From Paragonimus westermani (lineage: Eukaryota; Platyhelminthes; Trematoda; Plagiorchiida; Troglotrematidae): a stretch of 64,000 nt of DNA. Location of the stretch: NCBI GenBank assembly GCA_008508345.1, contig QNGE01000736.1, positions 4,965-68,964 on the forward strand, read 5' to 3'. Positions within the stretch are counted from its first letter, which is position 1. Every line of letters begins with the position of its first letter. A program made the position numbers and the translations under genes. Below the pieces are notes generated by a model that was given only the letters and a program-made list of their open reading frames with translations, had not been told where the DNA came from and searched no databases. Below, piece after piece: positions 24,930 through 35,383 of this stretch.

Positions 24930-27237
24930 GTACGCACCTACTAACAGGTTTTAGTTGTCCCTCTCCATTTTTCTGTCAAGCCCTTAAGAAGCCTACAATC
25001 TTGACTGTTTTGACTAAGTACATAATTCAGTAGTCCACTGTACCTTATGTGAAAAACTACTGGAGGCATATTTCTTATTCACTAAGAATAACTTGGGTTT
25101 TGTGATCGTGTGCTTAAGTCACTTTTAAATTGACAATACCGGCTATCCGTTCGGTATGTACTGTTTTATATTCATTTCAGTTTGCTGAGCAGAACAGTTA
25201 ACAATAGTTAAGAATCACGCAGTTCCCAGCCCCTCAATCTACTGGATATTAAGCTTATCGTGGCGATGATATTCATATTGCCCCGTGAAATTATTCTGGT
25301 GATTAAATGTAGAAAACAACCTCATTCACCAGCTGATTGCCCACATTATACCAGCATGCATTTTCAAAAGAAGAACCTCCCAATGTCAAATGAGACACTT
25401 CCAGTCGACGAACATTCAACTCTCTGATATGTTCTTTTATGGGAAGTCTTATTGTTTCATCATATCCTTTTATACTTTAGTGAATGTTGACGTTTCCCTC
25501 TGGCACCAAATTCATTAGGCTCCACATTTGCCTACTGGTTTTTGTCAGTCTGTAGATTAGGCTGTAGAGTGGCATTATTTGAATCCTTAACTCTGTGTTA
25601 GAAGTGCAAGTTTCAGTCGATGGTGTGGCATTTGTGCGCCATACACACCGAATAACTGATAAAGTTGTACCTTGTCCGTTCCTCTCACTTCGGCCAAAAG
25701 AGTTGCAAATTATTAGCACCCGACAGCCTGACCATCGGATTACCGGCCCATATTAAGCTGTTCCACAACGTTACACAGTGGTCCAGAGATTAGTTGTAGT
25801 CGTCCGAACAATGTAGCTGGAACATTTGTGTAAACCAAACAACCTCGAAATCCGTCTTCAGTATCCAGGCAGCGTGTTGCCCAACCAAGTTGGTAAACAC
25901 CATTTGTAGGATGTTCTTCTGATTGTATCACGTCGGCAATGGTTGTGCCATTTGAAAACTGGACAAGTCATCTGCTTTGTAAGTTCAATCCATTTGACGT
26001 TAGGGAAGTCTCCATCAAAGTAAAAATGTCTCATTTTATGTTCGTAATTCAACATTTCTCTAATCCATGTCACTCCATCAGTCTGTGTGCTACCCCACCG
26101 GAAATATTATGCACCCATTGTTTCTCTCGGTTTGTTTTCAAAGGACCTTAGACTTGTCGTTATATGGTTAAAACATCTGGTACTCTCCGTCTTACTCTCA
26201 TTTCGTCTGTTCAATTTTCATGTAAACACAGCCTTTTGTCTAACTGATCACGAAACTAAATCAATATACCTTTGAGGTTAACAAAAAATGCTACTGTTTA
26301 GCACTACTATAATTTTTATCGTTAGTTTTGTCTGCGTTCTTATTTTGTGACTCAATCGCGATTCGCTGAACGTCTGTAACTTCTCTTTCTTTGGGTAGGT
26401 AACCCATCACTGATTTCACTTGACCTGTAAACTTCCAGTTGTTATGTTAGGCAAAACTGGCCACCAACCCTGGTAACGCCTGCTGACACGTGAAGAGAGA
26501 TTTTAAGCACGCTTCTCCATTTCGAAGTTCCAGATTCAAATAGACTGTCTAGTTTGACAGTTGGCTATTATTAGTATCCTTACTACGTACTGATTACAAG
26601 TGTCTAACTACATCTTCAGTTTACTTGCGGTCCACTCTTGTTCCTCATAGTCACACTCGAACCGAAATGCTTTCGACAGGTTCATTTCGCGATTAGCAAT
26701 AAGCATCACCTGGAGTTTTGTAGTTCAGTAGCAGTTCCTACCCTTATCTGAGCCAGAAAAACAATCCAAAATGAGTTATGGTCAGTTAAAGTACACAGTC
26801 AAGAGCCACCGTTTATTTCATTCAGGATACCGGAACGTGGAGATTAGCCAGTCGAATTAGAGTTACCACTTACACCTTCTTCAATCACACGACTGAAGTA
26901 AAACCACTTATATCAAAGAGACTGCCCAAATAAAACATAGGCAGCATAAATCTAACACGAGTACGACTTACAGTTGTTGTCCCCCATATGTTCATTGAAT
27001 ATCCTGAAAATACTAATATGGAAAACCAGAACCAAGGTTAATTGGTGTTCAAGCGCACAACCTATAGAATGTGTCGTGATTGTTCTAGGATTGTCCGCAG
27101 CTCTAAGCAAATGTTAGGTGGCACTATTTAATGCTGTAATTAGTTTGGAAAATAATTGTTCTATTCACACCAGTTAGTAAATTTCTGGATAACGCCTTGT
27201 TGTATAGCTGCTGAGACAAATCTGTTTTACATTCCAG

Positions 27238-27413
27238 TTGTGGAGCCTTATTCACAGGTGATCGTGTGGAAGCCATCGATGATATTCACGTAGAAGATTT
27301 GACATTGCAAGAAGCCATGCGTCGCCTGAAACATAACGGTCTGGATCGTGTTCGCTTGCAAATCGTACCCAATGCTATCAGTGATCCGGAGCGTCAAGCT
27401 AAACCCGGCATAG
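27238..27413 (+). CDS. GRIP1: GRIP exon 5 of window: second half of PDZ3
   Basis: Enters in phase 2 after TTCCAG and leaves in phase 1. Joined to exon 4 it reads IADR then CGALFTGDRVEAIDDI, and continues with the alpha-B helix LQEAMRRLKHNG and the strand RVRLQIVP. GRIP PDZ3 has ADRCGALHVGDHILSIDG followed by LAEATQFL and VKLEILP, so the match covers both sides of the splice. The exon then runs into a short linker, AISDPERQAKPGI. The donor is GTTGGT, weaker than the others, but the frame to exon 6 is kept. Confidence 0.93.
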
Positions 27414-28334
27414 GTTGGTCAATCACTGTGTTCTTGTTGTGATTTCTAACGTGATTCACACGCCTAGAAAACAAAAGTAGTATTTTAGTGATCTTTTAAG
27501 TTTGCGACTTGAATCATATAAGTTGAGTACGCAATGTGAAACGAATTGTTTCGCACGCGAACACGTCAACCTGAACTCCAATGCAGGTAACCATCTCTTA
27601 CCCGTCTATTGACATTCCGATCTATGTGCTGTACTAGGTCACAAGCTAATCGGGCTCAAATTGGCTCACAAAATGTGTCTGTTTCATTTGATCAGATAGT
27701 TATGCCCACCAGACCACATTGAGCCACGCTGACACATCGGCATTTACCCCCCCCAAGTTTTAGAAACAGAAGAATAATCGTATTAAACTTTGCCTAATCC
27801 TCAGTCAAACAGTGTTGATATCACTAGTCCTGATGCTCTCTTGTTCGCCTTAGCGAAACTGTGAAATCCTGTGAAATTCCAATTTACATTTCCCAACCCG
27901 GATCAATGTACATAAACAGCAAACTCAGTGTCTGTACCACCTTGAACACGAGAAAATGAAAAGTTTGGACGTTGTGTTTGTTGTTCTAACTTGATATTTC
28001 AAAATGACACCACATTGCAGACAGTCTGCAGCCCTCCGTGCACCGATCACTCTGGGTGACCTTCTTCGGGTCAGTTGTAATCGCAGACTACCAAAAGTGA
28101 GTATTGACGGAAGTTCGGTGACTTCGATTATTTTAAATTGAGCTCCAAACAACCGTGCTCAGCTAGTTTACTGAAGACACTATCTTCAAACTAATTGAGA
28201 AGATCTGTTAAAGTGGTTATCGATTAAAGTGAACAGAGCGACTCCACTTATTCTCTTCTGAAAATGACCCACCATCCTTAACAGCGTTCGTACAAAATTA
28301 TGGTTGAGCATTTGGACAGCACTATTAGATCACG

Positions 28335-28537
28335 CCTATTGTGATGTTATTGGTGTTGTGGTTAACACGCTAGTCTCACAAGCAGCAAGACCGAAGTTTC
28401 GGTTCGGAAGAGGATATGCACTACTGGTGTCTTCTGTAGTGAGAGAACCTCCAGTCTAGTGCTTCTTTTGAAAGTTGATTGGCCGGGATTTTTAAGTGAA
28501 TTCGAAAGCCATGATCAAATGTGTGTTGTTGACTTTG
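28335..28537 (+). mobile_element. Hammerhead SINE, copy f, decayed
   Basis: Plus-strand copy that can be followed from a degraded head (GTGTTGTGGTTAACACG, A-box region) through the B-box region near 28393-28405, the hammerhead region (28418-28462) and the tail ending GATCAAATGTG...GACTTT. Stem I, GCACTA with TAGTGC, is perfectly kept, but the core reads CTGGTGT instead of CTGANGA and stem II is lost, so the ribozyme should be dead. A 126-codon open frame across the tail is incidental. Confidence 0.6.
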
Positions 28538-29865
28538 GGGAAAAAATTAGTGTTACAATCTGTTCACAAGGCCGTCCTGTGCTGAAATGGTCAAAAACTG
28601 AACACAGTTATGCACGTGGGGTACTGAAGTTATATACAATAATCTCATGCAAAAATGTCAAAAATATTCACTACGTATGGGAAATTCAAACTTTGGACAG
28701 CATCGACGTACCATGTGTTGTCAACTATTCACACAAACTGTGTTCATCTGCGGATTTCTCCGGGACTAAATGGAATAACGCCATAATCAGTTTGAACTAT
28801 TTGAATAACACTGTGCATTCGTGCGTGATTGCCTCGTAGACCTTATAACACAATAATGTAATTGTTTTTTGTTTTAATAGCTTCCAAGAGTAATAAAGGA
28901 AAAACAGTGATATTTGTTAAAGATACGTGGGATACAAACATTAAGGCCACTTCTATGTATTATAGGTTGTAACGTATTCTGGATCCCAAGGACTTGACAC
29001 GAGCTCCAACTGGTTCACAGTTGACGGTATATGTCGCATTTCAGTTGCATACTAACAGAAGCAACAAACTGACTGGTCTTTTGCTTTAGTTAGAGTTTAC
29101 CGCTAGTGTGCATTTTCAACTCTATCTAGGTTTAAATTGCTTCCCTATTGTGTTACAAGCGAATGTGAGTTAACGAATATTTTAGTGACCACATAACAAA
29201 CCTTAGGTCACGGTCGTTTTCACGAATGCTTGGAAACACCCCTGCCTAGAATCCTCTCGATAATTATCTTAGATCGTTCATGTTCACGATATATGGCACT
29301 TTTCGGTATATATACAAAGGACTCTTCTGGCACACAGGATAACGAACTTCTGTGTTACACACTTTGTTCCGTCGCCTTTTGCTGACCGCCTGGGCTTGCC
29401 CATGTTCCAAACTGTCAGAAAAGTAAGAAATTCAACTGGCTAATGTTATGAAGTTTCTGCAATGAAGCGTTCGTTCTCTCGCGTCATTCTGCCTCTATTC
29501 AGACAGGTATTCCGGTAACCGTGACCACAAAATTAATCATTCTAAAGCTAGCTCCACTTCTACTGTCCCTCACCAAAACCAGTACCGACAACAGCCCAAA
29601 AAAATCCAGCTCAATCATATTTAGAATAGGTTTCCTCGAGGCGTCAGGCCGTAACTTATTCCATTTGAAATGAATATGTTTACCATAAATGTTTTGTTTA
29701 ATTATCTAGCCACCGAGTTTAGGATTGCTTTGATGATGACGGACAGTTTTTATCAAACCGACTTTCACCGAAACAAAGCAGGATGGTGAGTTAGCATTAA
29801 AAATCTAATAAACGAAAGGAGATATTCCGATGTCTTTCTTTTGTTTGGTCAACGTTCAAAACAAG

Positions 29866-30114
29866 GCGCCTGAATTAAGGCAGCAAACATATTCGTTGCA
29901 GGAAGCTTTCAGACAACTTCTCCAACAGTTCAATATTGACCATACTCAACTGAAAAGCAACCAGTATTATGTACTTGCTAAAGCCATTTGTCACAGATCG
30001 CATTCAGAGCAGTAAACAAACTATAACATTTGCTTTTTGGATGAATCAAGAAAACAGGCGTCCCGTTATAACTTCCTGTCGGAGAAAGAACGAATATTAC
30101 AAGCGACTGTGCAG
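29866..30114 (+). other. Weak exon-like coding stretches
   Basis: Two short frames look helical and charged. One begins at 29866 after CAAAACAAG and reads APELRQQTYSLQEAFRQLLQ. The second, 30058-30114, lies between an AAAACAG acceptor and a consensus CAG/GTAAAG donor and reads ASRYNFLSEKERILQATVQ. A donor linking the two is uncertain (TAT/GTACTT near 29969 would keep frame). No family was recognised. They may belong with the 24.6 kb candidates or be chance. Confidence 0.25.
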
Positions 30115-32853
30115 GTAAAGATTATTAGTTTCAAGATTTCTACTTTGACACTCAGAAGAATTGATGGAATATCGTGTCTTCATCATAAGTACTAACCTTA
30201 ACTTTCGGTCACTGAATCAAACACTAGGGCACATTTCTTCTGCACCTGGATATGAACACGATGCTCGTACCTGTGGAGTAGTCATATGTGGAGTAGTCCA
30301 TATTCCTCCACTTCGGCGTTTATCAAAACTTCGTTCGGCAGGTTCATTGGGGTCCATGATCTTAACGTGACCAAGGCAACTGGACTATACATACCTCGAC
30401 TACTGATGACATGATACCTGACGATCCCCATCCAAAGACGACTTCACAACAAGTCGGCTGGTTACAGTAGTCAGTTATAATAATATACACTATGGCAATA
30501 CATATTTGTCGGGGTCGGTTACCACCGGTTACTTCTTCCAAACCTGAAGTAAAAACGGCACTTCCGTTTCGCAAAAACTGTCACAATTTTACACGTGCAC
30601 TAGCTAACTATGCATTCGGAGTTATCTCATAGCTTGTGTATCTGGGTTTCAACGTTCGGTTCGGATTTATGCCGATGGTCTTCAGCGAGGATCGTACTGT
30701 AACAATTTTGAGAACTCGAAAAAGCCATCAATCTTAAGATGTGTATGAAAACTGCTTACCTTCATAAGCAAGTAGAGATCTTCTTCCGTTCTGGGTGTGA
30801 GAATCCAGGTAATGCATGCTGAATTATAAATCATTGAAAACAAATGAGTGCGTCGGTACTTGAAAAGTGATTAGATCTAACATTAAAAGGAGAGATAAAT
30901 GGTAAATCTTTACTGGCAAAGAACAGAGGAAATGATGCAGGGAAGAGATTGGCGTTTGCGTTCGTGCTTGCACATTTCCACATAATTCCTGATAGATTTC
31001 TTGCAAAAACTGCTTTCTCGAGCTGATCGCGTGTTGTGGTAACATCGACTTAAAATAACCACCTTTTGGAGGTTTCAACTAAATTCACCTCAATGATTTT
31101 ATGAGTTCAAAAACCGATTAACTATAAATCGTGGAGTGTTTTTATCAGTCCGCAAAAGTAAAATTTTTGCATCATTTCCAACGGTAACTACTGCACCTTC
31201 ACCAAGCTCGGATCGGTGTGATTGTTGAATTTTCACGTTTCATTCAAGGATTCACTTTCTTTTCTCAGGCAAATGGTTCTAACAAACGGACAATTTCTTC
31301 ATTCACTGCGATTGCTGAAGTGGTCAATCCAGCGATACCCTGTGCTTTTCGCCCTACACATATTAGTGTAACCACGGAATTATCTGAGCTGAAATATTGC
31401 GACCTCTGTCAACGTAGTCAGGTTATAATGACAAACAGACCCATCTGATTATGTAGTCACTGGAATATCAGTATAGTCCCACTAAACACGTCCTACGTAC
31501 AATTCGGATTCCTGAAGTAATCATGTAGCAATTGTTTCAGATCCTGAGAATGTGTTCATTTTGCGTATCTTGATCACTGTTTAGACCAGACCAGAACAAA
31601 CAGCTCATATTAGCTTCTTATAGTTCCACTATCATTACGCGTCTCAAACGATTGGCTAGCGCCTGTCTTTACTCACAAAATAAAACTCTTTTACAGGTGT
31701 ACTTCCTACCTTCAGAGTCATCGAATTCAAATACATCAGTTTCTCAATGTTGTGCATGTTAGTAAATTGCAAGACAACTTCAATAACCAGCTGCCCTAGT
31801 CTGACTACGCGTCTCTTCTCTTACTGCATAAGCTAATTTTATGAGGGAATAAGCTGATGTAAGTTACTACCTGGGGCTATCGACCTTTTACCAATGTGCG
31901 TCTGTTCAAGATGAGTAAAGTTTACAATGAATGCTGTAGGAACTGTAATGGCATCTCTGAACTCCCTGCTTCACCATTCACCTTCATCGGGTCTGAGAGG
32001 GACATGAACTGCGATAGGTCAACATCCGTTTTATCTCATCAGTTGCTAACGTAAAACATGCAGGTTATAAACACCATGTTCTCAAAGACAAAAGGTAAAT
32101 GAACACGCACACAATCGCAACAAGTGCTATGCTATCACGACAACATTTCGGTGGTTTCCCTCCCCCTGACTGGTGAAGCTACAGCCACAAGATTGTGGAT
32201 CTACTGCTGACTAGCCATGGACCGTTAAATATCTTTTCACAGCAGGAACTATGACAAGCTATCTGATCAATTCAAGCCGAGCAATAAAAATCCAGAATTT
32301 CTGGCCTTCAGAGAGTCAGTTCTTACTTATTCCTACTCGCCAACACTATTTGCCTGAAAGCAGCCAATGGAATCTAACAAATTACTGAGTCTGTTTGTTT
32401 AATACTTGAAATCTGGTTTGTGACCACGCACTGCCTGTCTATGCATGTTTGAGTTGAACAAATCGTGAAAAATTGCACCTTACGTCTTATTTATCTGTTG
32501 GTTGACTGACTGGAGGGGATTCAGCGTCGCGGTGATGAAACCGTGGATTTCCAGCCGGTAGATATACTCATTCTTACCCGATAAAGAAAGTGGCAACCTT
32601 ATGTGAACAGCCTAATAATAAGGAAACGGTCATGTGATACGAAGTAAAGAAGCTCGGAAAGTGTCATTCTGAAATAAAATTTTGCCACTCAAAGGTTTGC
32701 TATTTAGACTTTGAAGAAGAGTATTCAGTAACAAGAGGCGCATACACAATATAAATATCCAGTTATAAGCCAGGATATTTCATAATCATTTAGGCATTTC
32801 ATGTAGGCATGACTAACTAGGTGCGTACCGAATATCACTATGAAAGCTATCAG

Positions 32854-33159
32854 CCGACAATTTCGATGGTATTTCCTTCACTGAAGCTCGCTCTAGAGAA
32901 CAACACAAACCCTCATCTCAACAGCATCCTCGACAGCAGCCGCCTTATCCGTGGACTTCGTCGCCTGGAAGTCAACGAACTCGTTCCCGACCTCGCACAC
33001 AACGTACTGCTCCGGCTACGTTGGATGACAGCGCCGCATGCGCTTGTGACCACAGCGCCGGCTATATGATGCTGGAGTTCAATCCTGAGCAGGTGGCTCA
33101 TCAGTTTGGGAGCAGCTGGACTGCAGAAATGAAACAACGGAGCATCGCCAAAAGTTTGA
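32854..33159 (+). CDS. GRIP1: GRIP exon 6 of window: linker between PDZ3 and PDZ4
   Basis: The exon enters in phase 1 at a GCTATCAG acceptor and leaves in phase 1 before GTAGGT. The start is set by an in-frame TGA just upstream (32841-32843) and by the phase of exon 5. The product is a disordered linker of about 102 residues: a Gln/Pro-rich part with QQHPRQQPPYPW, an Arg-rich part SQRTRSRPRTQRT, then CACDHSAGYMMLEFNPEQ and WTAEMKQRS. GRIP has a long Ser/Pro-rich linker at the same place, but the sequence is not conserved apart from a lone W region. The acceptor has a weak pyrimidine tract, so this boundary is less sure than the donor. Confidence 0.75.
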
Positions 33160-33960
33160 GTAGGTTTAACCCATTGTTTTAACTATGCCTAGTCACCCAA
33201 GGTACTGAGCATTATTACAGAACGATGCTTATTTCAACGATGAACAACATAAGAACTAAGAACAGGACAGTTTTCTGACAAATCTTGAAAGCTCAGTCAC
33301 AAGTGATACACATGAAGTCGGTGTTTGTAAGTGAGAACATGGCTGGCAACATGTTGGTCGTCGGTCAGAATGTGGTCTAGATTATTCCTGCCTGCTGAGT
33401 TAAAATAAAATCAGACAAGTAGTGCTCATTCTAAAGTATGCCTAATGGACCCTCATCGAAGACAAAGATTTCTGATCGCCCGAAGAGTACCCGTTCCGCG
33501 AAGACGAGCAGGTGTGCTGATGTCCATGTAGAACTGCATAGTGGCACCCTTTCCATTGAGTTGCCATGTGTTGACAACTTCGTAACCAACGTTTTTTATC
33601 TCCTAGTAAGTGAAGTGAAGTGACATCAGGAAACGTCAGATTCGTGTTCTGTGTGCGTCACGTGATGTAGTGACTAATTGGATGTTCACTCAACCGAGTG
33701 ACTGATGAACACGTCTCTGACAAGGCAATTTAAACATAGATGTCACATTAGGTCATACAGGTCGACACACTCTGAGAGTGACTACTTGCTCTAGACCCAA
33801 CCCGACCGTCTTTTTATGAGTTCCGGGATGTGAGTGATAGTGAGTTGGCAGATGGGAGATCACTTTTAGGAAACAGTAACGTATTTTCTGCAACGCGATA
33901 AACCCCTAGTCAAGTGATACCATTTTCAGTTGGACTGATCATTAAATCAGGACACCACAC

Positions 33961-34232
33961 TCATAGAACACGAAATGTAGCAAACATATTTCCGAAGAAA
34001 TCTCACCAAGCTGTTGCAATTTGAGAGAAAATAAAATCAAATGACGGTTACGTGCGAAGTTTTGTATTGATCAAAATTCACACTATCTCACATTTGTGTT
34101 TATGGATGCCAACTGAATGTTAACTGCCTGCGTATGGATCGAGTGAGTCAGTTAATGTCCAAGACGGTTGAAGCGATCAAACGGAGATTTTCTGCCAACA
34201 CGGGTATGGATTACACAATCGGATGGCAGCGG
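33961..34232 (-). repeat. Left arm of PLE inverted repeat
   Basis: This 272-bp arm pairs with 34772-35043 without a gap: position sums are constant at 69004 from end to end. Mismatches are scattered. On the minus strand it encodes the PLE C-terminal region ending SPFDRFNRLGH and a stop at 34152-34154. Confidence 0.85.
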
Positions 34233-34481
34233 CCGGCATCGCTGGCGAACGAGTTTTGAACAGTTAGGTGGAACCGTGTAGACAACAGTGAACGATCGAT
34301 CTGTGTTGACCTCATGGTCGTCTTCTGTCACGTGACCTACAATGGCACTCGTGAATGAATTCCTTTCACCTGCTCTGATCCATGCAGGATGTCGTTCTCT
34401 GATTCTTCTTATCAAATACTGACCCACATAGTTTGCTGAACAATCACAAACGAACAAGTAACTTTTCAAGTTGAACATCAC
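34152..34481 (-). pseudogene. Penelope-like GIY-YIG endonuclease remnant
   Basis: A 109-codon open frame on the minus strand reads SYLFVCDCSANYVGQ, then RIRERHPAWIRAGER, SAIVGHVTEDDHEVN, SFTVVYTVPPNCSKLVRQR and a divergent end. This is the order of the GIY-YIG endonuclease in Penelope-like elements: the Y-C-C start with YVG in place of YIG, the helix with Arg/His/Pro-Ala-Trp, the H...H pair, and the C-terminal VPPNLSK-like block. The first codons come from the neighbouring SINE tail, so the frame is a fusion by insertion. The reverse transcriptase part is missing. No function is expected. Confidence 0.65.
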
Positions 34482-34754
34482 TCACATTTGATCACAGCCT
34501 TCGAATTCGGTGGTGCCTAATGTGAGGCCAATGGTGCAATGGTCAACACGGTTGCCTCATGAACGCGCGGCCGGAGTTCAAATCCGGGCCGTGGTGGGGA
34601 TATTCACTAGTGATGAGCCCTAATGAGAGAGAACCTCGAGTCTAGTGTTTCTTTTCGAAAGAGGTTGGCTGAAAAGTCTATCTGAATGCGAAGGCTGCGA
34701 TCAAATGTGAATGCTGGTCAACTTGAACATAAACCAAAGCCTTGACTACTCATC
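34467..34754 (+). mobile_element. Hammerhead SINE, copy c, at the centre of a PLE inverted repeat
   Basis: It begins with a short inverted tail piece (34467 to about 34510, CAAGTTGAACATCACTCAC). The head then has an A box TGGTGCAATGG and B box GAGTTCAAATCC, followed by a decayed hammerhead (34604-34648) and the tail, whose conserved GTCAACTTG ends at 34725. The next 29 bases, to CTACTCATC at 34754, recur in the 23.7 and 43.7 kb copies and seem to be the true terminus. In the ribozyme, C3 is G and stem II is mismatched, so it should be inactive. Confidence 0.75.
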
Positions 34755-34771
34755 AGTGTACGAGTAAATCA

Positions 34772-35043
34772 CCACTGCCATTCGATTACGTAATCCAACC
34801 CCGTGTTGGCAGAAAATCTCCGTTTGATCGCTTCAACCGTCTTGGACATTAACTGACTCACTCGATCCATACGCAGGCAGTTAACATTCAGTTGGCATCC
34901 ATAAACACAAATGTGAGATAGTGTGAATTTTGATCAATACAAAACTTCGCACGTAACCGTCATTTGATTTTATTTTCTCTCAAATTGCAACAGCTTGATG
35001 AGATTTCATTGAAAACGTATCTACCGCACTTCGTGTTCTATGA
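34772..35043 (+). repeat. Right arm of PLE inverted repeat
   Basis: Reverse complement of 33961-34232. On the plus strand it encodes the PLE end GRKSPFDRFNRLGH followed by TAA. The transcript of this intron could form a long hairpin whose loop is the SINE. Confidence 0.85.
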
Positions 35044-35305
35044 CTCAGTGGTAATTTTCGAAATACTCATCTCAGTTTTGTCTTTGCTTGAGCTCATCAG
35101 TTATAGTTAGCAATAGATAGTCATGTTTATTCCACACGTTTACAGTAAGGTAAAGGATTCAGTCGGTTACCTTTGAAATGAACACTAGAAATGATTCTGT
35201 CTCATTTGCTGCTCGCGTTCTTTCCGCGTCTTGTTTCAGTACGACACATGTGGTGAGAAATAAAAGATTATAAAAATTATGTAAAACTTGGAGGTCATAA
35301 TGGGA

Positions 35306-35383
35306 CTTCTTACCGAAGCTGGCTAGCTGGAAAGGTTAATCCGAATGTTACGACGGTGGAAGCATAGACGCAAATTGTCAACT
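35306..35383 (+). repeat. Possible SINE tail relic
   Basis: The string CTTCTTACCGAAGCTGGCTA and the following bases, to TTGTCAACTCTT, resemble the SINE tail from CTTCTTTTCGAAAGAGGCTG to GGTCAACTTG with many changes. No head is visible. Confidence 0.3.

Larger units (their letters stand above)
18811..27237 (+). other. GRIP intron 4 (8.4 kb)
   Basis: Phase 2 intron that splits PDZ3. It holds a Penelope-like fragment (23532-23709, minus), a fold-back SINE (23710-23913) and two exon-like reading frames at 24.58-24.93 kb that cannot belong to GRIP, because exons 4 and 5 join directly inside PDZ3. A hydrophobic 71-codon frame at 21879-22094 has no supported splice sites. The rest is plain intronic sequence to my eye. 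Confidence 0.7.
27414..32853 (+). other. GRIP intron 5 (5.4 kb)
   Basis: Phase 1 intron between PDZ3 and the linker. It contains a complete-looking but decayed SINE (28335-28537) and weak exon-like frames at 29.87-30.11 kb. The rest shows no recognisable feature. Confidence 0.7.

Noticed and set aside
28459..28839. 126-codon open frame, the second longest in the plus strand outside GRIP exons
   Set aside because: It begins inside a SINE tail, and I see no domain or plausible exon structure.
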